Positions 11,445 through 22,380 of a DNA stretch of 64,000 nucleotides are shown here, piece by piece. Where the stretch lies: positions 1,302,001 through 1,366,000 of the forward strand of contig JAJUBI010000004.1 of assembly GCA_022419385.1 (NCBI GenBank), read 5' to 3'. Each line of letters begins with the position of its first letter. Positions within the stretch are counted from its first letter, which is position 1. The position numbers and the translations under genes are program-made. This DNA is from Paraconiothyrium sp. Pb-2020 (lineage: Eukaryota > Ascomycota > Dothideomycetes > Pleosporales > Didymosphaeriaceae). Below the pieces are notes generated by a model. The model did not search any database. It was not told where the DNA came from and was given only the letters and a program-made list of their open reading frames with translations.

Positions 11445-13207
11445 ATGCCTACAAAGTCCAAATACCCGGAGGTACCCATCCCAGATGCCGATCTCTGGGG
11501 TTTCTTGTTCGAGCGCAAAGATAAGCCTTTCCCAGATGACAAAGGTACTTTGATCCCGCCAATATCGCAATATGAATATCGGGCTGACAACAGTACAGTA
11601 ATCTACGTTGATCCTTACACAAACCGATCGTACACCTACGCGCAAGTCAAAGCGACTGCAATCGAGTTCGGCCAGGGCCTCAAGGCACTGTGGGACTGGC
11701 AAAAGGGCGATGTTCTCGCGCTGTACACAACAAACTGTATCGACACGCCAGCGATAACATGGGGCACCCACTGGGCGGGAGGAGTGCTCAGCCCTGCGAA
11801 CCCAGCATACACGGTCGATGAGCTCGCTTTCCAGCTGAAGGATTCTGGCGCAAAGGCTATAGTCACGCAGATGGCCTTCATCAAGAATGCACAGGAGGCT
11901 GCGAACAAGGTCGGCATACCACTGGACCATGTCATCGTCATGGGAGACCAGCGCGACCCGACTTACAGGGTCAAGCATTTCACCAGCATAAGAAAGACGG
12001 CAGGGTCAGCGAGATACCGTAGGACGAAGGCGAAGCCAGACCAGGATCTCGCATTTTTGGTGTACTCTTCCGGGACGACAGGACATCCCAAAGGAGTTAT
12101 GTTGACGCACAGAAACATTGTGGCCAATACGATGATGATCAAGGCGGGAGAGGGAGGAAAGCTGAGCTCGACAGGTGGGCCTGATGGAGACGGTGACAAG
12201 ATTCTGGCTTTTTTGCCGTTCTTCCACATCTACGGCATGTGCTTTATATTTTGACCCAATTCGTGTAACTAACATCATCAGGCCTTACCTGCTTGATACA
12301 TCAAAGCATGTACTCCGGGTTTCAACTCGTGGTCATGCCGCGATTCGACCTCGAAGACTTCTGCAAGATCGTCCAAGAGCGCAAAGTCACCTTCGTGTAC
12401 GTCGTTCCACCCATCGTGGTTCTCCTCGCAAAGAGTCCCGTGGTCTCCAAGTACGATCTCAGCACGGTGCGAATGATGAACTCGGGCGCTGCGCCTTTGA
12501 CCAAGGAGTTAGTCGATGCAGTGTACAATCGCTTGAAGATTCCGATAAAACAAGGCTACGGACTGTCAGAGACGAGCCCCACCACACACACGCAACCGTG
12601 GGAGACCTGGAACACACAAATTGGCTCGGTTGGCACGCTCCTGCCCTATCAAGAAGCGAAGTACATGTCTCCGGAGGAAAAGGAGCTTAAGGCTGGTGAA
12701 GTGGGAGAGCTGTGGATCAAGGGTCCCAACGTCTTCAAGGGCTACCTCAACAACCCTGAGGGAACTGCCAATGCTCTGACGCCTGATGGGTACTTCAAGA
12801 CTGGTGATGTGGGCTACCAAGACGCCAATGGCAACTTCTACATCACCGACCGCATCAAGGAACTCATCAAGTACAAGGGCTTTCAGGTCGCTCCTGCAGA
12901 ATTGGAAGGCATACTACTCTCTCACCCTTCCATCAACGACGTTGCAGTCATTGGTGTATATGAGAAGGATGAGGCGACTGAGCTACCGAGGGCATATATT
13001 GTGCCCAAGGATGGTCTGGGTCGAACAGACGACGAGAAGAAGGCGATCATCGACTGGCTGGGTGAGAGAGTGGCGGGTCATAAGAGGTTAAGAGGCGGTA
13101 TAAGGTGGTTAGATGAGATTCCGAAGAGCGCTAGTGGTAAGATTCTGAGGAGGGTGTTGAAGGTAAAGGCACAGGAAGAGGAACAGGGACCGAAGGCGAA
13201 GCTCTAA
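11445..13207 (+). CDS. 4-coumarate-CoA-ligase-like acyl-CoA synthetase, peroxisomal
   Basis: An ANL-superfamily enzyme that would activate a carboxylic acid with ATP and CoA. Two exons, 11445-12234 and 12282-13207, give 571 aa. The frame is kept only if the intron uses a GC donor (CG|GCATGT) and a CAG acceptor, restoring FFHIYG-LTCLIHQSM as expected for the family. A canonical GT four bases later breaks the frame. Motifs present are the AMP-binding P-loop YSSGTTGHPKGVML (about residue 215), GYGLSETSPTTH, TGDVGYQ, the hinge TDRIKELIKYKGFQV and the catalytic-lysine region PKSASGKILRR. The C-terminus AKL is a type-1 peroxisomal targeting signal, suggesting action on fatty or aromatic acids in peroxisomes. 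The substrate is not predictable from sequence. Confidence 0.9.
12235..12281 (+). other. GC-AG intron
   Basis: A 47-bp intron with donor GCATGT, a CTAAC branch site at 12268-12272 and a CAG acceptor ending at 12281. It is inferred from frame and protein-family continuity in the acyl-CoA synthetase gene. Confidence 0.75.
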
Positions 13208-13332
13208 GTAAGAGACCAGATACACCAATTGAAGAATAACAATCGCGCTGCAGCTCTTCTCTTTGACTATCTCCTTATCACGCTTACCCTCTGCTTGCAG
13301 TACCCATCAAGTGAGTAAAGCTCGAGTGATCC

Positions 13333-14190
13333 ATGGACCACATTCGACGTGCAGAAATCCGTGAGCGACTCCGCAAACAGTTCTCTGCAGCCCAACACCC
13401 AACCGACTCAATCATTCTAAAAAACGCCAGCATGCCACCCAAAAGACGCGTCATTGACGTCGACGTCGATGTCGACGACGAGATCGTCGAGATACATCCC
13501 ACATCACTCCCAGTCCCGCGTCCGCTCAAGAATCCAAGAACTATTCCACCTAGCGCAAACTCAGTTCCAGGCTCGAATGCTCCTCCTAGGCCCGCATCCG
13601 GCGGCGCTACTCCTGCTCCTGCGATGCCCAAACAGTTCTTTACAATTACCATCGGTACAAATTCGCCGGCCAGCCTATTCTTCCCTGATCGCACACTTGC
13701 GACTATCGCGGAACTGCGCCGCATCGAGATGCAAGCCGTAATGCAGGCCTTCCAAAGCAATACCTCCCTCGATCCACCTTACAGATATACTATCATATCT
13801 GACACCGCAGTTGGCTCAGCCACAGACTTCTCCTCTCTACCTGTCGGACCCAGCACACCATCACTGAGCCATGCGAACGCCCGCCTGCTCCACCATTTTA
13901 TGGCTCGGAATCCCCGACTTGCTGAGAAAAATGAGAAGCCTAAATTCGTGTTACTGGCATCAATCAAGGGTGTCAAGAATCCGAAATTTGCCCATCTTCA
14001 CGCTGTGAGGTATGATGAGGTAGGCTGCGGGTTTGACGAAGACAATTGCTTAAGTCTGTTCGTGTCGGAGTTGGTGGAGGGCGAGAGGCATACGAAGGTC
14101 TTATTTGTGGAGAGGACGGAGGTGGTCAAGGAGTCGGAAGTGCCGAAAGTGGTCAAGGATGTCAAGGATGTCAAGGCGGAGGGAAGGTAG
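13333..14190 (+). CDS. Unrecognised 285-aa protein
   Basis: A single-exon frame from ATG at 13333, only 125 bp after the acyl-CoA synthetase stop. The N-terminus is basic (IRRAEIRERLRKQF). It is followed by an acidic VDVDVDVDDE stretch and a Pro-rich linker (residues ~55-95), then a more ordered region of about 150 residues (KQFFTITIGTN to TKVLFVERTEV). The end has a short KDV repeat (VKDVKDVKAE). No known domain is recognised. Codon use and protein texture are like the neighbouring genes, and the opposite-strand frames are shadows. It is probably a nuclear or cytosolic fungal-specific protein, which is inference only. Confidence 0.65.
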   Translation: MDHIRRAEIRERLRKQFSAAQHPTDSIILKNASMPPKRRVIDVDVDVDDEIVEIHPTSLPVPRPLKNPRTIPPSANSVPGSNAPPRPASGGATPAPAMPKQFFTITIGTNSPASLFFPDRTLATIAELRRIEMQAVMQAFQSNTSLDPPYRYTIISDTAVGSATDFSSLPVGPSTPSLSHANARLLHHFMARNPRLAEKNEKPKFVLLASIKGVKNPKFAHLHAVRYDEVGCGFDEDNCLSLFVSELVEGERHTKVLFVERTEVVKESEVPKVVKDVKDVKAEGR

Positions 14191-14689
14191 TAAGAAACGG
14201 TACTGAGGAAGGAACGTTTTATAGAATCAGTGGAGTTTCTGGAGTTTGTTTCGACATGGCAATGTCGGCCTTGGGGTGGCATTGGCTTGGGTTCTCATTG
14301 GGCACATAAGCCTGGGAGGCTATTTGCTGATGTATATCGGTTTACCAATATGATTGAAGTCATTCTATGGTAGCGAACTATAAATCCTGTGTGCGAGCCT
14401 CTGCTCTAAGACCTTACGAATCATAATGCACCAAAGCAGATAGGAATGTGATGTGTTATGCCCAATAAAGGCTAGACAGCTATCATACCTGCAATGTCCC
14501 AGTTGTAGAATCCGATGTCAGTGGCAGCGTCCCTGCTTGTGTACCGTGGATGAAGTGGAGACAATTGAAGCAAACCACGGTAAGCTCGCCATTGTTGTAC
14601 CATCTCAACAGAACGACAACGTGGCACACGTGTAAAAGGAGCACTTCCACGTTTCTTTCACACACAGCATCCTATCTCAACAACTGAAG
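14191..14689. other. Intergenic region
   Basis: A 499-bp spacer between two genes on the same strand. It should hold the 3' UTR of the upstream gene and the promoter of the next. No motif beyond AT-rich 3' sequence was noticed. Confidence 0.5.
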
Positions 14690-15712
14690 ATGTTTTACGA
14701 AAACAGACATCTACCGTCGCCGCCTCCACCACCAAAGATACCGAAGGAACTCCACGAATACTCTCCTCTTCCTCTCGCACCTCTCCCTCTTCCTGCTGAA
14801 CTTCTTTATCTCATTTCCATACACCTTGCAAGTAGATGTGGTGGATGCGCCCACGACCTACTTGACTTTTCTAGTGATCTGTTGAAATACAAGGGCCGCC
14901 TAGGACCACCATGGGATTCCCTTACGGATCAGCATCTGAGTACCCAGGAACGGCAGCGGCGTCAGGTTGCGAGAAATAATGCGTATCAAGTCAATGGCCA
15001 CATGCAACTTCAATCTCATGCTCCAGATGTACAACGTCCGGACCCTGCTTCACATGTGCATGCGACCGACAACGTCCTCGCATCTCCTTCCACTATCGGG
15101 TCTCTTCCTCCTACTGCCAGCCCACAAGATGGTAACTTCGGTGAGAATTCTGGCTGTGCGGCGAGACAGGCTTACTCCGAATGCGGCGGTGTGAGTCCAC
15201 GGCGAGTTGAGCGACGCTACAACAGCGAGCCCATCCACACCAACGATAAAGGAATCCCACTGTACGCCCCAAGCCCAAGAAAGTCATCACTACCAAAAGT
15301 CCTCCATAACGAACCTGCCGAAGACCTAAGTTCGTATCCTCCCACAATCCACCAAGCGCTCGAGAGATCAGCATATATGAGCTCGCCAAGCGGGACAGCT
15401 GAATATGAGCTGGTCCAAGAAGACTGGTTTAAGAGTGAACTGGAGCCGGAGAGCGATCATCTGGTGGGCAGCTTTAGGAGTCGGCATACGGCGAACATGG
15501 AGGCAGCGAAGATGTTCCTCCATCGATTCTGGGTGCAGGTTATGGATCATAATCAGTACTACGCAGTTTATATAGGGCCGGCGGGTATTTTGACGTTGAA
15601 CATCGAGACGGAGGACGCGCAGGGTGGGCGTAGGTGGTCAAGCGTATTCGTGCGCAGGAAGGGTAGTCCGGGGAGGACTCAGTTCGTGGTGGATGAGTCA
15701 ATGCCCCCTTGA
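14690..15712 (+). CDS. Unrecognised 340-aa protein with conserved-looking C-terminus
   Basis: A single exon from the ATG at 14690 to TGA at 15710-15712. The N-terminus is Pro-rich (PSPPPPPKIPKELHEY). A CxxC is present near residue 50 (RCGGCAHDLL). The middle, about residues 85-225, is low complexity and likely disordered. The last ~90 residues look folded and conserved (MEAAKMFLHRFWVQVMDHNQYYAVYIGP, then LNIETEDAQGGRRWSSVFVRRKG). No named family is recognised. It lies convergent to the small membrane-protein gene at 16001. Confidence 0.65.
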   Translation: MFYENRHLPSPPPPPKIPKELHEYSPLPLAPLPLPAELLYLISIHLASRCGGCAHDLLDFSSDLLKYKGRLGPPWDSLTDQHLSTQERQRRQVARNNAYQVNGHMQLQSHAPDVQRPDPASHVHATDNVLASPSTIGSLPPTASPQDGNFGENSGCAARQAYSECGGVSPRRVERRYNSEPIHTNDKGIPLYAPSPRKSSLPKVLHNEPAEDLSSYPPTIHQALERSAYMSSPSGTAEYELVQEDWFKSELEPESDHLVGSFRSRHTANMEAAKMFLHRFWVQVMDHNQYYAVYIGPAGILTLNIETEDAQGGRRWSSVFVRRKGSPGRTQFVVDESMPP

Positions 15713-16000
15713 TGGCAAATGGGTCTGAACAGCAACGTAGATGTGGTGGCGGAACAGATTGATGTGTAGATGAGCTTATGGTAAATACATTGGGTATCTT
15801 CCAATGATCGGAGCCTCTGTTCGTGCACGTTCTGGAATCGCAAGGCCTATTATACAAAGTCAAGCTTCAGCGATGCAGCTTTCGTTAGCAAATTGCCTAG
15901 CTTCTGTTGCCCATGGCCTACATTCAGCCATATCGCCTGTAATGCCGTCAGCACGGGCAATTCGAGCTTGTGCCTGTTTTTTCGAAAATTCTCTGCAATC
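15713..16000. other. Short convergent intergenic region
   Basis: 288 bp between two convergent genes. Nothing beyond expected 3' UTR sequence was seen. Confidence 0.5.
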
Positions 16001-16471
16001 CTAATGCACCTTCTTCGCATTCTCCTTCTCCTTAATCCCAATTCCAAGCAGGAAAGCCACTCTCAACCCCATAGGCACAACCAAACTGCCCACAGCAACC
16101 CAATCCTCCGCCCTCCAGACCTTCGGACTCGTTGTCCCATCTCTTCTCATAACATCAAATCCCGCCCACAGATGCACTGTATCGCAGACCAAGATGCCCA
16201 GCACAATTGCCTTCCACACGCGGATGTCCTTCGCGACGCGCAGCACGACGGCTTGGTTGAACGCGAAGAGCGTGTAGGTAGCCGCGAGCTGGTTGTAGAT
16301 GATCTGCGAGTCGGCGTGGTAGGAGAGGTAGGGCGAGAAGGTGGAGAGAAAGAGCGAGGGCCAGAAGAGACAGAGGATGGCGCCGTTGAAGGCCATTACC
16401 GGTTCGACGTAGAGGAGGAGGGCGCGGTAGGGGATGGGGATGCGCGCAAGGAAGGGGTCGGTTTCCGCCAT
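16001..16471 (-). CDS. Small four-helix membrane protein (DUF7704-like)
   Basis: The protein is 156 aa if the ATG at 16469-16471 (MAETDPFLARIPIPYRALL) is used. The frame continues upstream to 16663, but that extension is Arg/Ser/Thr-rich and unlike the body, so the internal start is preferred. Four hydrophobic segments are visible (EPVMAFNGAILCLFW, LAATYTLFAFNQAVVL, IVLGILVCDTVHLWAGF, SLVVPMGLRVAFLLGIG). This matches, to my recollection, a fungal family of unknown function annotated DUF7704. It is probably an integral membrane protein with no assigned biochemistry. Confidence 0.7.
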   Translation of the reverse strand: MAETDPFLARIPIPYRALLLYVEPVMAFNGAILCLFWPSLFLSTFSPYLSYHADSQIIYNQLAATYTLFAFNQAVVLRVAKDIRVWKAIVLGILVCDTVHLWAGFDVMRRDGTTSPKVWRAEDWVAVGSLVVPMGLRVAFLLGIGIKEKENAKKVH

Positions 16472-18511
16472 AGCGGTTTTAGTGTTGCTTTTTTCTGTGG
16501 TTCGTGTCTCGGTGTGGTACAATGGCGTTGTTCGGAACGGCTTTGTTGGGATGTGGGCGGAGGAATGCCGGGAGGCGCGGAGGCGGGATTGGGTGCGTGT
16601 GGGGAAGCCACGGAGACTGGCGCTCAGGCTGAGGCACGCGATACCTAAACGCAAGGCTCCCACATGCCGGCGACAGCTTCAACTACACATGGCAGTCCAC
16701 CCTGGCACCTGCATACGCCTGCTTGTCAGCTGTGCTGCATGCCTTGCATCAGCCAAAAATCCTTCTGCATGACACTGCTTGCCTGCCAATCCACAGAGAC
16801 CCGTCCTTCGCCCACCCTTTCACCCTCGCCCCGTACATAGCGCGGTAATAACTCAAAATCACTGGTGGGTTCTTTCCCTCAGCGTTCGACACTTTTTCAC
16901 TGCAAACTGCCTTTTCTGGCAATTAGAGTAGACCATTGGTGCAGCGAAATGTACACAATGCCGTCGAAGCGGGTGGTGCTACTTTTAGTGTGCGTGACGG
17001 TGAGCATCCACATATGCACCGAGACCCTTCTGGGAGATGACCGGACTCAGAGCCCTCGAAGACGCCCTGGGATGGAGGTACATCGGCGGGATTAGGACGA
17101 GAGCTCTTACACCGGTACCTCCATGCCGCACCTATAGGAGGCCACCCGTGTAAGCGACGCGAGCTCAACTTCTTTCGGATACAGCCACATCAATGTTGTA
17201 ACCGATTCAGGTTCTAGCTATTGGAGCAATTTGTGTGGCTCTGTCAAAAGCCGCTTGCGTGAGCGTGAAGAGCTTCGCGCAATCTACGGGCTGCCGCGGC
17301 GTTCATACCAGAGAATATGCCAGAAATAATCCTGCTGCTGGGGCCGTAGGTGGGGTCAGCTCTTGGACAATATTACGAGAATCTTCCGCGGCTGCCCTCG
17401 GTGCATGTAGGAGATGCTAAAAAAATACGTAGGATATGCGTAATATAATAAGCACAAGGCTGTATCGGCAGAGAAATGCGGAATATTGGGTGGAGATAAT
17501 GCATCGATCATCGTAATATCACAATTGAATTGCAAGTTGCCGTGCAAAGAGTCTCTCGTACAGTGGTAGACTAATGCACGAATCTCCCCATACTCAACCA
17601 CGAGCCTCAGCAAGAGTAGTCCTTCTCGAAGAAAAAGTGTCGTGATATCTGCCGCGGTGGAAGAGCGGATGCCAGATAATGCGGGCAGCCCGGGCAGCCG
17701 ATGTGTTCTGCAGCTGTCCGTCTCGCGCCATCGCATTTTGTCTGCAGACGATGGCATTTTGACGAAATCCCATCACGACACGTGCAAGGATGTGAATTAA
17801 CCGAGCGTACCTTACGCTGTTGTCTCTAGCGGCACGTCCACTCATCCATGAGCCGTTAGGGATTAGCTGCGGTGGGATGTGTCCCTGGCCAGTGAGCGCG
17901 AAATTTCGTCATAAGGGTGAGGGACCGGTCTGCCAATGCGATCGCTGCCAACAAGGCTTCTTAGACACAGCAGTTTCAGCTGTTGTTGAGGCGGCGTGTA
18001 AGATTGATGCGATAGTGACCTCGTAACGGACTGTGCCTCCGTGAGATTGTGAAACTATAAGGACTGTGCCTTTCTTGGGGGCCCAGTTGCCCTGTGCCTG
18101 GCGGTACGTCATATGGATGGGCGCGGTGCAAGAGAGAAAGAACAGGAACCCTCGTCGCACCCAACAATCCTCGCACGCGAAACCAAGGAAGTCGCCGGAT
18201 CAGCTTACTCCTTCAGCCACAGTATAAAGCCTTTGGCTTGCCGTCTGCCGCGTTGGCACAGCCAGGCAGGGGTTTGCAAGCCGGTGTTCCTGCTGTATCA
18301 GAGAGCTACGCCTACCGCAACGTGACGCTAGCTGTCAACCTCACAGGAAACTTTTTTTACCATCGCGATCCCACTCCACTAATTCCCCCGTCACCGCCGC
18401 CCACTTCGGGTCAACTCACCTCCACACCCCTCCCGCACCTACAAAAACCTCCCGCATTGATAACAAACACTCCTATCGCCATCGGGCATCAACGCCAACT
18501 GGCCGCCCACC
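16472..18511. other. Intergenic region
   Basis: About 2 kb between two divergently transcribed genes. Short frames are present but none has family features or a splice structure. The 18340-18511 part is CT-rich and likely the core promoter and 5' UTR of the trehalose-subunit gene. Confidence 0.5.
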
Positions 18512-21461
18512 ATGTCGAACTTCCACGCTGCTTTGTAAGTAAGCCCGCGGTGCAGTATCACCGTCTGCGGCAGCTTTGCAGAAGCTGCGCGCTGCGCTGC
18601 GTCAAGCAACTGTGAAGGGCTACTGACTAACTTGCGCAGGTTCCTTCCCTACACGGCAGACTTTGAGAAACCTCAGCAGTCTCAAGCCTCAACCCCCGTC
18701 CCAACCGTACCTGTCGTCACTGAGCTGAGCCGCAAGAATTCGATCGGCAGCCATGAGGATCTCCAGAAGGGCAGTCTCCTTCGGGACAACGCGCCCTCGG
18801 GCATCACTCTCCCCAAGACACCAGCCGCTATGCTCGCACAAGAGGATTACTTCACTCCTGCGCAGCCAAGCGCCACAACTCATTTCCTCAAGCCGAATGA
18901 CACCAAGACTTTAGTACGCAGTGACGCCCACGTTCCCGAGTGGGGAGCGGGCGGCATGTTCTTCAACCAACCCCGCGCCCGAGCTCTCCGTCCAGCAGAC
19001 ACTGTGCTTGAGTACCAGAAGAACGAGGAACGTAAGCAACACCAGCGTGAGCAGTCGCGGGAGCGAGCTCGGTCGCTATACAAGACGAACTCGGGCAACA
19101 AGAAGACCGATCCCCGTTGGGAGCAGAACTATAGAATAGTGCCTGCAATCCAGGGCAACGGTGGCCTCACAAATGCTGTCCGCGCAGCAGACGATGCGGG
19201 AAGCACGCAGGATGTTATCCACGTTGGTCTCATAGGATTCCCTACCGACGACATCGATGAGGCCAAGAAGAAAGAGATATACGAGAAGCTCGAGGAGGAG
19301 CATGACGCCCTTGCCGTATACGTAAGCAATAAGGACTACGATGGACACTATGCACACTACTGCAAGACGATCCTGTGGCCAGTCTTTCACTACGTCATCC
19401 CGGATCACCCAAAGAGCAAAGCTTTCTTGGACCACTCATGGAAGTTCTATAAGAATGTGAACCAAGCGTTTGCGGACAAGATTGTGAAGAATTACAAGCG
19501 CGGTGATACCATTTGGGTCCATGACTACCACCTCTGCCTTGTACCGACGATGGTTAGGGAGAAGCTTCCCGACGCGAAGATCGGCTTCTTCCTCCATACC
19601 GCGTTCCCCTCCTCGGAGGTCTTCCGCTGTTTGGCAGCCCGTACGCAGCTGCTCGAGGGTATGCTCGGAGCCAACCTTGTCGCTTTCCAGACTCCTGAAT
19701 ATGCGTACCATTTCCTTCAGACTTGTAGCCGTATCCTTGCAGTCGAGGCCGTTGATGATGGCGTCCAGCTTGAGAATCGCTTCGTCAACGTCTTTGCCTC
19801 GCCCATAGGCGTAGACCCCCAGAAACTTGCACAAGGCCGGGGCGAGAAGGAGGTCCAAGAATGGATCAAGACACTGACCGAGCGTTACCAGGGCAAACAC
19901 GTCATTGTTGCCCGTGACAAGTTGGACAGCATCCGTGGAGTGCGGCAGAAGCTTCTGTCCTTCGAAGTCTTCCTAAAGAAGAACCCTGAATGGAGGGACA
20001 AGGTTAGTGTTGCCCTTAGTCAGACCTAGAGAAGTCACTCACTGGTATTCTAGGTTGTCTTGATCCAGGTTGCTACATCCACACGGGAAGATCCAGAGCT
20101 GGCTACTACCGTCTCCGAGATTGTCACCCGTATCGACGCTCAGTACTCCACCCTGTCTCATAATCCGCTCGTGTTTCTCAGGCAGGATATCTCATTCCAT
20201 CAATACCTCGCTTTGTGTTCAATCGCAGACGCCATGGTCATCACCAGTCTTCGTGAGGGCATGAACCTGAGTGCGCATGAGTTCATCATCTGCCAGGACG
20301 GTGCTTATAGCAACAAGAAGCATAGCCCACTCATCCTCAGCGAGTTTACTGGCAGCTCTTCGATATTCGATGGCGCTGAGCTTGCGGTTAATCCCTGGCA
20401 CTACCAGGGCATTGCCGATGCTTTCAAGGTTGCTTTGGAGATGAGCGACGAGGACAAGGCTACCCGTTATGACAAGCTGCGCAGCAACGTGTTGCATCAC
20501 ACGGGCGAGTACTGGGTGAGGAACTTGACGGAAAAGCTAAACGCTGTCTTCGAAGAGCAGTTCCGCCGCGACACCATGTCCATTCCTCGTTTGTCCGCAT
20601 CAAACCTGATCAAGGACTATGAGTTGACTTACAACCGCTTGTTCATTCTCGACTATGAGGGAACTCTTGCCAACTATGGTTCTGTCAATAACACTGTCAT
20701 TACCAACGTTGACAAAGTCATCGACATCCTCAGCGACATTCTCAACGACAAGAAGAATGCGGTCTATGTCATGAGCGGGCGCACTGTCGAGGAACTCGAG
20801 TTGGCTTTCAACCGCCTCCCTAACCTTGGTCTCATCGCCGAGAACGGTTGCTTCGTTCGCGAGGGTGGCTCAGATGAGTGGATTCAATTCCCCGATGAGG
20901 AGAAGACCCAGGCATGGAAGAAGGCCATCAAGGATATACTCCAATACTACGTTGAGCGTGTCGAGGGTAGCTGGGTCGAAGAGCGTCAGTGCTCGCTCAT
21001 CTTCCACTACCAGCAGAGCGAGACCGAGACTGCCAGCCGCCAAGCTGGTGAATGTGCGAACCAGATCAACGACGCCTCTGCGTCCCAACGCGTGAGGGCC
21101 ATCCCTACAAAAGACTCCGTCATCATCGAGCCGGCCGACTTCGACAAGTCAACTGCTGCGCAACACATCTATGACAAATATCCCCCATCTGATCATCCGG
21201 AGTTCTTGTTCATCGCTGGCAACGACCGCGATGACGAGGTCGTCTTCAAATGGGCCAAGGACCTTAGGGAGAATTGGACTGTGCGTTGTGTGAACACCGT
21301 CACCGTAGGCGAGAGGAACTCGCTCGCTTCGTCGACGCTTCCTACTGGCACAACTGGTAAGTCTCAGTTGATTCCGATACGATCAAGCTAGCTAACACTT
21401 GTTTACAGGCCTTCTCGGTGTTCTTACCAAGCTCTCCAAGGTCAAGACTGACCACTCTTAA
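18512..21461 (+). CDS. Trehalose-6-phosphate synthase/phosphatase complex regulatory subunit (Tsl1/Tps3/TslA-like)
   Basis: Four exons, 18512-18534, 18640-20002, 20054-21356 and 21409-21461, give 913 aa. The first exon codes only MSNFHAAL and joins to FLPYTADF, the start usual for this family. A long Ser/Thr-rich N-terminal region (~150 aa) is followed by a glycosyltransferase-20 domain (WVHDYHLCLVP, SLREGMNLSAHEF) and a HAD trehalose-phosphatase-like domain from about residue 655. The HAD nucleophile motif reads DYEGT rather than DxDGT, and the metal-binding motif reads GNDRDDE. This fits a non-catalytic structural subunit of the cytosolic complex, as yeast Tsl1 and Tps3 are described, rather than Tps2. 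Trehalose protects against heat, desiccation and osmotic stress. Confidence 0.88.
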
Positions 21462-21879
21462 TCAACTTTTCTGAACGTACATCCGGCGGCGCCTTCTGCT
21501 TCTCTGTTCCCTCGACGCGAAGCTCGGGGCGTCCGCTTAGATTGTCTTCACGACCGGCGTCAAGCCACTTTCTTGTTTCGTTCCTCTTTTCGAGGGATTT
21601 GCACGATACCACTTCACGAGGTTTATGAACGAGTGCACGGATTTCATGGTTAAGGCATAGCGTGCATGGACAAGTACCCCACCGCGAGCATCGTCATTGG
21701 GGTATAGTCGATATGGCATATGGATGGGTGGATAGCTTAGTGTGGCGTCGCTTCGCTGCGGCTTTGCCGTGAGCTTTTCGATACCACTTCTAGTCTCTCT
21801 CCTTGCTTGGAGACCGATAGTAGCATGTCCAACTCTTCCATCACATTGCAACGCCCTTCTCCATTCACCGCGACTTTTC
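21462..21879. other. Convergent intergenic region
   Basis: 418 bp of 3' flank shared by the trehalose-subunit gene and the SnoaL-like gene. No supported feature. Confidence 0.5.
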
Positions 21880-22380
21880 TCAAAACTCTGACATGATCCT
21901 CTCATCCCCAACCCTCTTCGTGAACCCCACCTCCCGCCTACGTATCCTCCACACCCCACTCGCACCCTGCACGCCCTCATAGTCCCCGCCGTCCCTTACC
22001 TCCTCCACCTCAAGCTCATCCACGTACCGCCCATACGCCTGCAGCACCTTCCCCTCATGCGGCCCCTGCCCGAAATGGCACCCAATAAAATACGTGACTG
22101 CCGTCGCAGATTTCCCACTCGGCGAATTCTTATTAGGATGGAAAGTCACGCTGGACGTGGTGAGGGAGTGGTGTGTTTGTATAGGCCCGAGTCTGTTTCT
22201 GATCGCGTCTGCGACAGCGTCTGCGCCGCGGAGGCCGCGGTTGAAGGGGTAGTCTGCCTGCACGTCCGGGAGGAAGACTTTGTGTAGGAGGGTGAAGTCT
22301 TTTGTGTCGAGAGCGGTGCAGTAGCGGGCGAGGAGGTTTTGGATGGCGAGGAGGTCGAGGGGGTTTACGGGGGTTGTCAT
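21880..22380 (-). CDS. SnoaL-like (NTF2-fold) domain protein
   Basis: A single exon of 166 aa. The start LLAIQNLLARYCTALDTKDF and the pattern GADAVADAIRNRL ... THHSLTTSSVTF ... AVTYFIGCHFGQG ... YGRYVDELE are typical of the SnoaL_4 branch of the NTF2-like fold. That is a cone-shaped pocket used by small isomerases, cyclases and dehydratases as well as by non-enzymatic proteins. An Arg-Tyr and an Asp-Phe lie near the predicted pocket, and His-His in THHSL is the usual polar site. The substrate is unknown. No secondary-metabolite core gene is nearby, so a stand-alone role is more likely. Confidence 0.75.
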   Translation of the reverse strand: MTTPVNPLDLLAIQNLLARYCTALDTKDFTLLHKVFLPDVQADYPFNRGLRGADAVADAIRNRLGPIQTHHSLTTSSVTFHPNKNSPSGKSATAVTYFIGCHFGQGPHEGKVLQAYGRYVDELEVEEVRDGGDYEGVQGASGVWRIRRREVGFTKRVGDERIMSEF

